From Paracoccus sp. C2R09 (GTDB lineage: Bacteria; Pseudomonadota; Alphaproteobacteria; Rhodobacterales; Rhodobacteraceae): a DNA stretch of 64,000 bases. Location of the stretch: assembly GCF_018860625.1 (NCBI RefSeq), contig NZ_JAHKQB010000024.1, positions 1 to 64,000 on the forward strand, given 5' to 3'. The number at the start of each line of letters is the position of its first letter. Positions within the stretch are counted from its first letter, which is position 1. Of the stretch, positions 48,926 through 58,556 are shown piece by piece. The notes beneath the pieces are model-generated. The model did no database searches. It worked only from the letters and a program-made list of their open reading frames with translations, and was not told the DNA's origin. The position numbers and the translations under genes were made by a program.

Positions 48926-50088
48926 TCCAGGGCGATCGGCTCTGCTTCGTCGCTGCTGTCCAATATCATCCGGACGACGACCTCGCCGGGGGAAATGCCG
49001 GCGTCTGACTGCTGCATCGCATTGCCGCCCGACAGCCCGGGAAGGAAGCCCGCAATATCCGTGGCAAATGTCATATCGCTGTCGAAACCATAGACGATGG
49101 CGCTGGCATCCTGATCCGGGTCCCGATCGTCATAGGACACCACGATCCCCGACCGTTCCAGCGACGAACCCATGCGCTGCACATAACCCGCAGCCCTGCG
49201 GTCGGCTGATCCGACCTGAAAACGCACGCGCCGGCCGGGCCCCTTCACCACCGGCTGCCCCTCAAGGTCCACCCAGTCCGAGGAGGCGTAATCCCGCGCC
49301 GTCAGCTGGAGAACCCGAACCCAAGCGCTCTGCGGTCGTCTTTGAAGGGGCATCGCGATTGCCGTGGTTTCGGCTTCGGCGCTTGCGATCAGGTGCCCGG
49401 TGGCAGTGTTCACAACTTCGACCCGGTAGCGGCTGCCCTCGGGTCCTGGCCCCGAGGCCCATGCCACGCGCGCAGATGGGGCCGCGCCTTCACCAAGCAG
49501 CAGGACCTGCAGGATCGTCGGGGCCGCCAATTCGGTTGCGGATGCGGGGGGCGATGCCGCCAAGGCATCGGCGGAAGACGGGATCGCATTCGATGCGCGT
49601 TGCAACCAGGCCGAGGCCACGCGCGCATTCGCAGGAACGCCGTCGCCGGATTGGAAGATCAGGCCAAGGTTGTACTCTGCCCTTGCGAAACCATCCAGTG
49701 CCGCCATGGAATACCAGCCCGCCGCGGCGCGTTTGTCCACTGGCGTGCCGATGCCCGAATCCAGCATCACGGCCATGTTGAATGCGGCCTCGGGATGACC
49801 CAGAAGCGCCGCCTTGCGATACATCTCGAAGGCCGCTTCTCGATCCGGCGGCCCTGTCAGGCCGAAATCCAGCAGGTTTCCCAGTCCAAGCAGTCCTTCA
49901 GCCGAACCGGATGCCGCCTCGGCGGTCCAGATGGCGCGGGCTGCGCCCCAATCGCGGTTTGCATAGGCTTCCTGCCCCGAGGAATAGGGTTGTGCAGCGG
50001 CAATCGTGCCATTGGCAGCAATGCAGATCAGCAGGACGCTGCCGAGGATCCTAGCGCCAGTTGATAAGAGCCGTGCGATTGTCCGCAT
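48901..50088 (-). CDS. Exported Sel1-repeat protein with LytR_C-like C-terminus
   Basis: A 395-residue protein. A signal peptide (about 1-33, ending near AAAQ) is followed by three Sel1-type repeats (about 62-170; for example HPEAAFNMAVMLDSGIGTPV) that usually mediate protein contacts. The C-terminal third ends in a domain (VRFQVGSADRRAAGYVQRM, then SAIVYGFDSDMTFATDIAG) similar to that of the convergent neighbour. ATG 50088 is preceded by GGAG inside the upstream OmpA-like gene, so the two are coupled. Likely periplasmic scaffold; function unknown. Confidence 0.7.
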   Translation of the reverse strand: MRTIARLLSTGARILGSVLLICIAANGTIAAAQPYSSGQEAYANRDWGAARAIWTAEAASGSAEGLLGLGNLLDFGLTGPPDREAAFEMYRKAALLGHPEAAFNMAVMLDSGIGTPVDKRAAAGWYSMAALDGFARAEYNLGLIFQSGDGVPANARVASAWLQRASNAIPSSADALAASPPASATELAAPTILQVLLLGEGAAPSARVAWASGPGPEGSRYRVEVVNTATGHLIASAEAETTAIAMPLQRRPQSAWVRVLQLTARDYASSDWVDLEGQPVVKGPGRRVRFQVGSADRRAAGYVQRMGSSLERSGIVVSYDDRDPDQDASAIVYGFDSDMTFATDIAGFLPGLSGGNAMQQSDAGISPGEVVVRMILDSSDEAEPIALDQSAGSDR

Positions 50089-50476
50089 TTGCGACTCCAT
50101 CGGGTGTGGGGACGGGAAGCTCGCTGTTTCCACGGCCAAGGATCTGCAGCCGCTCGATCGGGATGCCCCTGGCGACCAGCTCGTCCGCCACCGAACGGGC
50201 CCGGCGGATCGACAGGTCGAGGTTCTGCGACGCGTCCCCGACCGTATCGGCGCTGCCTGTCACGATCATCACGACCGGGTTGCCATCGCGATATAACCGC
50301 GAAGCCTGGTCCAGGGTCGCAACCTGATCATCCCTGATCGCGGCAGTTCCAAGGTCGAATAGGATCTTCAGGCCCGCCTGGTCGGGGTCCACGCCTGCCG
50401 GCACGGCCTCCTGCGCGGACACGGGCAGCGCCGCGCAGGAGAGGGTTGCGGCAAACAGTACGAATTTCAGAAACAT
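50051..50476 (-). CDS. OmpA-family protein
   Basis: A 141-residue exported protein: signal peptide (about 1-21, ending VSAQ) plus one OmpA C-terminal domain, with ILFDLGTAAIRDDQVATLD, VTGSADTVGDASQNLDLSIR, RARSVADELVARGI and the final NRTAL. Such domains bind the peptidoglycan stem peptide. There is no beta-barrel, so it is a soluble or periplasmic anchor protein. ATG 50476 has AGGTGGA nine bases upstream. It is the first gene of a two-gene operon with the Sel1 protein, overlapping it by 38 bp. Confidence 0.85.
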   Translation of the reverse strand: MFLKFVLFAATLSCAALPVSAQEAVPAGVDPDQAGLKILFDLGTAAIRDDQVATLDQASRLYRDGNPVVMIVTGSADTVGDASQNLDLSIRRARSVADELVARGIPIERLQILGRGNSELPVPTPDGVANADNRTALINWR

Positions 50477-50763
50477 TGGTAACATTCCACCTGGTAAAAA
50501 AATCCAAAATCCGAGACGCGTTGCATGTAACTTTGATAAAGCAGGAATCAATTACGCGCGCCTGGAATTAATTCTGAACCGTGTTTTCGGATCAATTCAA
50601 GGGGGCGAATTCTTGAGTGCTCGTTTTTTATGCGGCTATATATCCCTTAACTGGATTCAACACATTCATTAACAATTTAAACGTGCGTTGGCATGCCAAA
50701 TATCAAGACCGATCGCGGGCAGGGTCTGCAACGCCCCCGGGGGCGTTGCGATCATCGTGCATG
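50477..50763. other. AT-rich intergenic region
   Basis: About 287 bp, markedly AT-rich between 50480 and 50690, without a supported gene. It should contain the promoter of the OmpA operon; a palindrome near its right end is listed separately. Confidence 0.5.
50728..50749. terminator. 22-bp perfect GC palindrome after the hydrolase gene
   Basis: GCAACGCCCCC is followed directly by its reverse complement, giving an 11-bp self-complementary stem with no spacer. It lies 14 bp beyond the stop of the leftward VPLPA-CTERM hydrolase gene. Probably its terminator, although no T-run follows. Confidence 0.6.
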
Positions 50764-52140
50764 TCAGGCGTTCCGGCGCTTGCCCATCACGCCAAGCCCC
50801 CCGATGGCCAGGACCAGCATCCAGGCGGCGGCGGGCAGGGGAACCGGTGCCGGCTGCGCGCTCAGCGTCTCGTATCGGATGCCGTTGGCGGTCCCTTCGG
50901 CAAAGCCGGCCCAATAGGTGTGATCGCCGGTGAAGTTGCCCGCGTCATCCACGGACCAGATCCCGTCGCTGCCGTTTGCCGTCAGCTCCAGGTACTTGTC
51001 CATCACCGATTCACCCTTGAGCTCCTTGTTCAGCCATGCGGTGATGAAGTGCTGGCCGACATTGTTCATGAACACCGTGTCCCAGACGTCGTCGGTGTAA
51101 TGGTTCGACACGCCCGCGGCATAGCTTTCCTCGGGGGCCGGGATCGGGGCGACCGTGTTATGCCCGCCGCCATCGAAGGTCAGCAGCGCGCGATCCACGC
51201 TGGTCGCGCCTTCCCAGATCTTGCGGACCCCGTTTTCGTAACCCGATACGGTATCGTCGGACCCGGCCATGAACAGCATCGGAATCTCGATCCCGGCAAG
51301 CCCTGCGGCATCCCACAGGTTGTAGTTCATACCCCAGGGGCCGATGGCCACCGCGGTCTTGATGCGCGGATCGGGCAGCGCATCATGCGTTTCGCTTCCC
51401 TCGGCGTGGATATCCAGCGCGCCGCCGGGCGCAAAGCCCAATGCGCCTTCGCTAAGGCCGCCGCCTGCAGTGACGACCGTGCCGTAACCGCCCATCGAAT
51501 ACCCGATCAGTGCCGTATTGTCGGTATCGATCATCCCGGCCAGATCCTGGCTGCTGTCGCCGTTGATCTTCGCGATCTCGTTCAGCACGAATTTCTGATC
51601 GAGGGAACGATTGACCAGCGTCGAGGCGAAAGCGCCCTGATCGTTATAGGTCGAATCCGTGTGATCGATCGAGGCGACGACATAGCCTTTCGAGGCGAGG
51701 TTCTCGGCCAAGTGGGACATCAGGAACCGGTTGCCGGGATAGCCATGCGACAGGATCACCAGCGGGAAAGAAGGCGAAGCCGCGGGCGGTGTCGCATCGC
51801 GGATCGCGCGCCCCTCGAGCGTGATCTCGGTGATGCCGTCGCGTAGATAGGTGTTGAACGAGGACGCGCCGATGGAATCCGTGGCCGCAGGATACCACAT
51901 CTCGAATGTCAGGGGCCGGTCATAGGTCGGCAATGGCGCCGAAGGCGAAGCCGCGTCGATCGCCTTGATGTCGATCTGGTTCGGATTGACCACGTCGAAC
52001 TGGCGCACGCCCACGGTGTATTCGCCATAGGCGGCAAGTTCGGGGGCATCGGGCGATTGCCCGTCGATCCTGTTCTGCGCCGCAAGCGGCGTTGCCGCCA
52101 GCATCGCGAACATCGCGGTTGTCAGGCTCAGGTGTTTCAT
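50764..52140 (-). CDS. Exported alpha/beta hydrolase with VPLPA-CTERM sorting tail
   Basis: A 458-residue protein. The signal peptide ends near PLAAQ (about residue 22). An alpha/beta-hydrolase domain of the dienelactone/PAF-acetylhydrolase-like type carries the oxyanion segment LVILSHGYPGNRF, the nucleophile elbow GYSMGG and a late GGGHN histidine. The last 26 residues read PVPLPAAAWMLVLAIGGLGV plus KRR, a VPLPA-CTERM signal: motif, transmembrane helix and basic tail recognised by an exosortase. The exosortase is not in the window. The substrate is unknown, probably an ester. Confidence 0.85.
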   Translation of the reverse strand: MKHLSLTTAMFAMLAATPLAAQNRIDGQSPDAPELAAYGEYTVGVRQFDVVNPNQIDIKAIDAASPSAPLPTYDRPLTFEMWYPAATDSIGASSFNTYLRDGITEITLEGRAIRDATPPAASPSFPLVILSHGYPGNRFLMSHLAENLASKGYVVASIDHTDSTYNDQGAFASTLVNRSLDQKFVLNEIAKINGDSSQDLAGMIDTDNTALIGYSMGGYGTVVTAGGGLSEGALGFAPGGALDIHAEGSETHDALPDPRIKTAVAIGPWGMNYNLWDAAGLAGIEIPMLFMAGSDDTVSGYENGVRKIWEGATSVDRALLTFDGGGHNTVAPIPAPEESYAAGVSNHYTDDVWDTVFMNNVGQHFITAWLNKELKGESVMDKYLELTANGSDGIWSVDDAGNFTGDHTYWAGFAEGTANGIRYETLSAQPAPVPLPAAAWMLVLAIGGLGVMGKRRNA

Positions 52141-53132
52141 TGGCTGATATCTCCGGAACTCGGCGCCTTGGAAAAGGCTGATGTCGTCATGAAATCCGTC
52201 GCCCGCCTCGGTAGGACTGCCCTGACCGAAGCGGGTTGCATGCATTGCAATTCGGATATTGACGCCGGTAATCATGGTTAACAACAAAATGATGACCATG
52301 CCGTGATCGCAGAAGAATATGGGCCCCGTCGGATCGGGAGAGGAACGAGAAATTAACTATACCTCTAGTTGTGGTTCTAGAATTATTCACCGCCAACTTA
52401 CGATGTAACATCACGAAAATTATTGATTACTAATTTTAGGTTGTTTGAAATGCAGCGCTACTTCCTCAGGTTGTTCTTCGTCAGATTGTCGAAATTCGCT
52501 CTGCTAGAAACGGTTCTGCTCCACGGCAATGTGGCGCGAGTCGACCTTGAGGCGGGCTGCCGCATCCCTAGACGAATAAGTTCGATCTTGGCCCTGCCGA
52601 CCGGCCTGTCCAGCTGCCGAAGCAGAAGCTTGATACCAAGCCGCACTGGCGTCACAACTTGGGCGGGCCAGTCGGCGATGTCCTTACGCATCGGAAACCC
52701 CTCGGCCTGCTTACGAAACGCTGTCGGGGCCCTGACCGAGACGCGCGACAGCGCCTTTGGCAGTCAGACGCGCCACATCGGCTCCTGCCCATGGGATACC
52801 GACGAGATCAATCCTGACGCGAATAACTTGCGCGCTATGCAATTAAATTTGAATTAAAGTCTATGTTATGCGCATCTCTTACTGGTCGACAGGCCGCAGT
52901 CCGTCGATGATTTCGGAAACGCAGGTTGGTGCCCGCTGATGTTCGTCAAGCTTCCCTCTTACATGAAATGTCCCATGACCCCGCCCGGATGCGGCGTGAA
53001 GTGCCGTGACTCAATCCCTCTCGTTGCATCGGCCAGAACATGGAAGCGCTGCTGACGGTCGCCCGGCAGGGGCCGTCGGCTGCAGGTCTCTGCAAGCCGC
53101 GCGCAGGATCCAAGAAACAAGGGGAGGCTTAG
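52141..53132. other. Long AT-rich intergenic region
   Basis: About 990 bp. The part 52260-52450 is strongly AT-rich, and 52460-52860 has open frames on both strands without recognisable families or good codon use. It must hold the promoters of the hydrolase and RTX genes. A short inverted repeat GATGT-A-ACATC lies around 52400. It may contain decayed DNA. Confidence 0.5.
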
Positions 53133-55307
53133 ATGGTTACGGTCGCAACAAGCCAGATTTATGCATATGACGGAAGCGTGGCCAGCCTGCTCGGGCTGGA
53201 CGTCGCGCCGTTCTTTTCGCCGGTATCTGCAACGATCACGGATGCAAACGGGGAGCTGTCCCAAGGCGATACGACGACAGTGTCAATCGATGGCGGCGCG
53301 ACAGAGGCGCTGATCTTCGAGCAGGCCGGTACGGTGTCGGCGGTGCTGGGGCTTGCAGGCACCAGGCCGATCGCGATCTTCACCGTGGCCTCGGATCCCG
53401 ACACAACCTACGTCTATGCGCCAGAGGGATTGCCGACCCTTCTCGGGGCCACGGTGGTCTATTCCTACAACGTAAGCCCCACGAATACACTGTCATTGCC
53501 CACCACGACCCCCGGCATCGTGGACGGTACCGATGGTGATGACATCATGGGGGTCGGCTACGAAGACAGCGACGGCGACGAAATCACGAACGCTGGTGGG
53601 TTTTTCGGTCCCAATGGCAATGACGTCATCGACGGCAAGGCGGGGAACGACTCGATCAGCGCGGGTTCCGGTAACGACAGCGTCACGGGCGGCACGGGCA
53701 ATGACACTCTCCTCGGGCAGGCTGGCGCCGACACGCTCGATGGGGGCGAGGGCAATGACAGTCTCTCGGGGGGGGAAGGAGCCGACAGCCTGATCGGAGG
53801 CGCCGGGAACGACACCCTGATCGGCGGCGATGGTGCCGACATCATGAACGGCGGCGATGGTGACGATCTGATCCTGGATGGGGCAGGGAACGACACGGTC
53901 CTGGGTGGCGACGGCAACGATATCTGGCGCGCCCAAAGCACCGATGTTGGAAATGATTCCGTCAGTTTGGGGGCGGGCGACGATTATGCCGAGGTCGGCT
54001 ATGTCACCCCTGCCACCGGCACCGATGTGCTGGACGGCGGGGACGGACAGGATACCATTTCACTGGGCAGTACCGCATTTCCGTCCCTTGATCTGAATAT
54101 CACCCTCGACGATGACGGGACCACTTCGGGGCTCAATTTCTACAGCACGATCACGAACTTCGAACATGTTCGGGGCAGCGATGGCATCAATGCCATCACC
54201 GGCAACGTGCTCGATAACGAATTGCTGGGTCTTGCCGGCAACGACACGCTGATCGGCAATGCCGGCAACGATACGCTCGATGGCGGCGCGGATAACGACT
54301 CGATCGACGGCGGGGCGGATGACGACCTGATCACCGGCGGAACCGGGAACGATACCCTTACCGGCGGGACGGGGAACGACACCTTTTCCTATGCTGCGGG
54401 CGACGGCAGCGACACGATCACCGATTTCAACGCCAGCGGCGCGACGGGCGACTTCGGCGATGGGGACAACAGCAACAACGATTTTCTGGATCTGTCCGGG
54501 TTCTACGACGACATCGATGAGCTGCACGAGGATTACGCGGACGATGGAGTTCTGAACCAGTCGAACAGCAGCACTGTCGATTACAGCAACAACAGTTCCT
54601 TCAGCGGCGGCGGGATCACCTTCAGCAATATTCTCGGCAGCGATACGGCCTCGATCGAGGCGCTGCTGAACCTGGAGACCACCGGCGTGGTCTGCTTCGC
54701 GCGGGGCAGCCTGATCGACACCGATCAAGGTCCGCTTGCCATCGAGGCGCTTGAGGCGGGCGATTTGGTGAAGACCATGGACCGGGGTTTCCAGCCGCTG
54801 CGCTGGATCGGCAGCCGAAGGCTGGACAAGCTGGATTTCGCGCGGAACCCCAAGCTTCTGCCCATCCGGATCAGGGCGGGTGCCTTGGGCAACGGGCTGC
54901 CGGCATCTGATCTGACCGTTTCGCCCCAGCACCGGATCCTCGTGCGCTCGGCCATCGCGATGCGGATGTTCGGAGCGCAAGAGGTGCTTGTGCCGGCCAA
55001 CAAGCTGCTGACGGTCGATGGCATCGACATCGACGAGGCGGCAACCTCGGTCGAATATTTCCACATGCTGTTCGAGCAGCACGAGATCGTATTTGCCAAC
55101 GGCGCGGCGAGCGAGAGCCTGTTCACCGGCCCCGAAGCGGTGAAATCCCTGACGCCCGAAGCGCGGCGCGAGGTGTTCACCCTGTTCCCAGAGCTGGCCG
55201 ATCCTGCATTCTCGTCCAGGCCAGCGCGGTTCATCCCCGCGAGGGGCAAGATGATGAAGAAGCTGGCGCAACGCCACCAAGCCAACGCCGTCGCCGTTTG
55301 CGGCTGA
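53133..55307 (+). CDS. RTX calcium-binding protein with C-terminal Hint domain
   Basis: A 724-residue acidic protein. The N-terminal ~130 residues are unassigned. RTX nonapeptide repeats (GGxGxDxLx type, for example [10 protein letters not shown] and [10 protein letters not shown]) fill about 130-265 and 360-415 and should fold as calcium-bound beta-rolls. From C521 ([15 protein letters not shown]) to about 660 lies a Hint_2 domain with a SPQHRILV histidine block. It has no Sec signal, as expected for type I secretion. Such proteins are frequent in Rhodobacteraceae; self-processing by the Hint domain is likely but unproven. GTTACG follows the ATG at 53133, with GGGGAGG upstream. Confidence 0.85.
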   Translation: MVTVATSQIYAYDGSVASLLGLDVAPFFSPVSATITDANGELSQGDTTTVSIDGGATEALIFEQAGTVSAVLGLAGTRPIAIFTVASDPDTTYVYAPEGLPTLLGATVVYSYNVSPTNTLSLPTTTPGIVDGTDGDDIMGVGYEDSDGDEITNAGGFFGPNGNDVIDGKAGNDSISAGSGNDSVTGGTGNDTLLGQAGADTLDGGEGNDSLSGGEGADSLIGGAGNDTLIGGDGADIMNGGDGDDLILDGAGNDTVLGGDGNDIWRAQSTDVGNDSVSLGAGDDYAEVGYVTPATGTDVLDGGDGQDTISLGSTAFPSLDLNITLDDDGTTSGLNFYSTITNFEHVRGSDGINAITGNVLDNELLGLAGNDTLIGNAGNDTLDGGADNDSIDGGADDDLITGGTGNDTLTGGTGNDTFSYAAGDGSDTITDFNASGATGDFGDGDNSNNDFLDLSGFYDDIDELHEDYADDGVLNQSNSSTVDYSNNSSFSGGGITFSNILGSDTASIEALLNLETTGVVCFARGSLIDTDQGPLAIEALEAGDLVKTMDRGFQPLRWIGSRRLDKLDFARNPKLLPIRIRAGALGNGLPASDLTVSPQHRILVRSAIAMRMFGAQEVLVPANKLLTVDGIDIDEAATSVEYFHMLFEQHEIVFANGAASESLFTGPEAVKSLTPEARREVFTLFPELADPAFSSRPARFIPARGKMMKKLAQRHQANAVAVCG

Positions 55308-55928
55308 AATGCCAGATTGCGGCATTACCGGTTGAACCGATGCTTGACCCGTCGGGAAATCTGACGCGTATGATCGGGCCATGCTGCGTTGGCGCAGTCG
55401 GATCCGTCCGCATCAGGTCGCCGATCTGAATGCTGCAGTTCGCATGCTGTATGGTGAGAGTGTGGTGGCGATGCGCTTGGCATGGTGCGGCTACCTAGAA
55501 AGCCGTTCGTTCCATAACCCGGATTATATTACTTTGGTTTGGGGAGCGATGGATCCCATCCGGAACGAAACATGCGATCATTGCATCATGCAGCAACCGC
55601 GGCAGATCTGTACATAGCCCGCATATGGGCCTTGGTTAACAGTCGCAGGTTCAGCGACCGAGCCAGATAGGTCTCCTTCGCAGGCCAGTATGCGCAGCCC
55701 TGTCGACAGCGGAACGTTCGAAACGGACCGAGAGTTGAAGTTCGCAAGGGTATTATCAGGCGCTGAAAGAAGAACCGCACAGTCGCCAAAACCCACCCGA
55801 CCAAGTTTTGGTCGAATTGATACCGCCCCCCGCCGCCCGGTATCACCGAGGCCGGATCCGGACCGATATCGAGCATGATACCTGCTGCCAGCTATCAGCC
55901 CTTATCCATGCCCGTGACCCCGTCCGGC
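55308..55928. other. Intergenic region between the RTX gene and the exopolysaccharide locus
   Basis: About 620 bp. It begins with a weak hairpin (AATGCC-N7-GGCATT, 55308-55326) that may terminate the RTX gene. The remaining open frames on either strand show no known family. Nothing else is supported. Confidence 0.5.
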
Positions 55929-56975
55929 TTAGATCAGTCCGATCGCTCTCATCCGGCGCATGACCCGTGTTTCGTTGTGCAGCTGCCGCGAATATGTCAA
56001 CGAGGCCCGGATCGCGGCGCGGCGCGAGACCCTTTGGCGGGATCGCCCGGCGCGGTCCGGAACTTCGACCCAGTTGAACTGATCTGCCGCGTCGGCACTC
56101 TCCAGGGCGGCCAGCGCCTTCAACCAAGCTTGCACGATATGTTCCGCCCCCCGTCGCGCTGCCTCGGGCACGTTCTCGGGGGGCTCCAACCAAGGGTTGG
56201 TATTGATCTCGAACACCTGCGAACGACCGCCGATCATGGCATAATCGGCGCGCCCGTATTCGATGCCGGCAGCGTCGAAGGCCGCCTGCAGCGCGGCCAT
56301 GTCGGTTTCGCTCTGCAGGAAGTCCAGCTCTCGCTCGGGCGTGGGGACCGTCCCGGGATCGTCGTATTCACCCTTGCAGACCCACTGCCTGCTCTGATCC
56401 AGCGCCGCGGGGAACAAGCTGTCCTGCACGCGCATATAGGACCGCTTTTCGTGAAAGCCCCACTCGTTCCGTGCATCGACATACTCGGTCACGGTGAACT
56501 GATCGCCCGAACGCTCCTCGGGGGAAAGCTTGGCGATCGCCTCCTCCAGCTTGGCCGGGGAATCGATAAGGTCCGAGCGCGGCCCGTCGTGATCGTCCAA
56601 GCGACGCAGGAATACGGGGAAACGGAACTCGTGCGCCGGGGTGGTGATGGGCAACATGCGGAAATCGTTGATGCCAGCCTCGTGCAGGCGGCGCATGATA
56701 TCCAGTCTGCTTCCGATCTGCCCGGGCAGGTTCAGCATCCGGCATTCGGGACAGATCTGACGCAGGGCGTCGATACGTTTCATGACGGCGGGCAGCTGTG
56801 CTGCCGTCAAACGCTCGATATCCGCGAAGACATAGGTCGTGCGCGGCAGCCTTCGCCAGCTGACAAGCTCGTCATAGTCCATGATGACGATCCGGCCGTG
56901 CAAAGCGTGGTCACGCGTCTCAAGAACGTCCCGGATCGCATATTGATGTTCGTACGTGGCAACAAAGGTAATCAT
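55929..56975 (-). CDS. ATP-grasp-like protein of the exopolysaccharide locus
   Basis: A 348-residue cytoplasmic protein without a firm family name. Its C-terminal half reads like an ATP-grasp catalytic part: FTVTEYVDARNEWGFHEKRS, then AAFDAAGIEYGRADYAMIGG and FEINTNPWLEPP, where the D and E-x-N residues would bind Mg-ATP. The N-terminal ~120 residues look like a pre-ATP-grasp Rossmann-type domain. Such enzymes ligate carboxylates to amines and may modify the polysaccharide or a precursor. ATG 56975 lies six bases after the flippase stop; a TTG directly after that stop is also possible. Confidence 0.6.
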   Translation of the reverse strand: MITFVATYEHQYAIRDVLETRDHALHGRIVIMDYDELVSWRRLPRTTYVFADIERLTAAQLPAVMKRIDALRQICPECRMLNLPGQIGSRLDIMRRLHEAGINDFRMLPITTPAHEFRFPVFLRRLDDHDGPRSDLIDSPAKLEEAIAKLSPEERSGDQFTVTEYVDARNEWGFHEKRSYMRVQDSLFPAALDQSRQWVCKGEYDDPGTVPTPERELDFLQSETDMAALQAAFDAAGIEYGRADYAMIGGRSQVFEINTNPWLEPPENVPEAARRGAEHIVQAWLKALAALESADAADQFNWVEVPDRAGRSRQRVSRRAAIRASLTYSRQLHNETRVMRRMRAIGLI

Positions 56976-56981
56976 CGACAA

Positions 56982-58427
56982 TCATGCTCTGGGCTTGCGC
57001 AACAACGCTATTAAATCTTGAAAACAGGATTTGCACGTTATGCATAGGGCGAGAGGGTACGTGACAATTCCAGTAATAATGATCATCGAAAGATTAATCA
57101 AAGAAATGTTCTCGTTCTGACCTCTAAAATAAAAAATGATAATAAATGCAGCCATAGCGAGTGCGGCAAGCCAAATACGGGTAATTCGGAACAGCGCGGC
57201 TGCAGGGATGCGCCGCAGGACCCATCCGGCATAGCCAAGCGCCACCAGCGTCGTGCTGATCTCGTAGGTCATGAAGGCGATCGGCGCCGCCATATGCCCT
57301 TCCAACGAGGCGGCCAGCAGGAACCCGGCCACCATGGAACCCAACCCGATGATACTGCCCACCAGCCCGTATTCGGGCCGCCCGAGCGCCGAATAGGACG
57401 AATAGTAGAACCTCAGCGGCAGCGATATCCCGACCGAGACGCACAGGATCTGCGCAAGCGACACGGCCTCGTCCCAGCCCGGACCGACCAGCATCGGCAG
57501 AAGAACCGGCGCGCTGGCCGCCAGGCCGACAAAGGCGGGAACCGCGACCACGGCAACGCCCGCCGCGATATCACCGGCCTTGCGGACCAGCATCGGCGGG
57601 TCGCCCTGCAGCCGCACCAGCACCGAGAATGCAAGGTTGTGCCCGACCCCCATCAGCGCCATCCGCAGCGGGTCCACGATACGCAGGGCGATGTTCAGTT
57701 GACCCAGTATCGTGGCCCCGAAGAACGCATTCACCATGAAGCTGAGAACCGCTGGCGCGGCTGACGTGACACCCACATCGGCAAGGTGCAGCCAAGAAAA
57801 GCGGAATATCTCGCGAAAGCGTTCCCCGTGCCAGCGCACGGGTATCCAGATGCGCTGCCGACGATGATGCAGGAACAGGACCGACAAGATCGGATAGAGG
57901 ACATTGGGCAGCAATCGCTGCAATATCAGCGAATAGACCCCCCAACCGGCCATTGCGGTCGCGATCGAAACCGCCGATGCGATCACCGTGCTGAGCCCCT
58001 GGCAGGCTGAAATCTCGACGAAACGGCGCGACCTGCGTGCGACGGCCTTCGACACGGCCCCTGGCCCCTGCCACAGCAGCAGCAGGCTGGAGAGGATGAG
58101 GGCGATCGCGAAGCCCGGCGCATTTGCCCAGTGCTCGATCAGGGGACCGACCACCACCGAAAGGCCGATCGCGACGACCGTCAGGATAATCGATGCAAAC
58201 AGCGCGGTTTCAAGATGCGCGGTCTTGAGGCGACGCCGCTGGCTGAGAGATTCCTCGAAGGGCAGCCCGATGAACGCGCCCATGATCGTGTTCACCCCCA
58301 GCACCAGGGCTGCAAGCCCGAATTCGGCAGGCGACAATATTCGGGCAACCACGATCGTGCTGATCATCTGAGCAGCAAGCCGGATGACGGCGTCTGCCGT
58401 CGAGGCTGCGATCCATATTCTAACCAT
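56982..58427 (-). CDS. Polysaccharide flippase (Wzx/PST family)
   Basis: A 481-residue integral membrane protein with about 12-14 hydrophobic helices and the MATE/PST-like start RLAAQMISTIVVARILSPAEF-type pattern (residues about 17-37). It would flip lipid-linked repeat units across the inner membrane for polymerisation. It is encoded with the ATP-grasp-like gene and divergent from the glycoside hydrolase gene. Substrate repeat unit unknown. Confidence 0.86.
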   Translation of the reverse strand: MVRIWIAASTADAVIRLAAQMISTIVVARILSPAEFGLAALVLGVNTIMGAFIGLPFEESLSQRRRLKTAHLETALFASIILTVVAIGLSVVVGPLIEHWANAPGFAIALILSSLLLLWQGPGAVSKAVARRSRRFVEISACQGLSTVIASAVSIATAMAGWGVYSLILQRLLPNVLYPILSVLFLHHRRQRIWIPVRWHGERFREIFRFSWLHLADVGVTSAAPAVLSFMVNAFFGATILGQLNIALRIVDPLRMALMGVGHNLAFSVLVRLQGDPPMLVRKAGDIAAGVAVVAVPAFVGLAASAPVLLPMLVGPGWDEAVSLAQILCVSVGISLPLRFYYSSYSALGRPEYGLVGSIIGLGSMVAGFLLAASLEGHMAAPIAFMTYEISTTLVALGYAGWVLRRIPAAALFRITRIWLAALAMAAFIIIFYFRGQNENISLINLSMIIITGIVTYPLALCITCKSCFQDLIALLRKPRA

Positions 58428-58556
58428 CGGTATCCAGCATCATCATTGTTTAACTTCCCGTTCCGCGGCAAGCTGACGACCGGATGCCGCCCGGCACCTG
58501 GAAATCGTCTGTTCGGAACCAATCATCGGGCCGGTTCGCGGCCCTGCGGGGATCCC

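Noticed and set aside
55586..55876. A 96-codon leftward frame before the exopolysaccharide locus
   Set aside because: No recognisable family, poor codon use and no good ribosome site; treated as intergenic.
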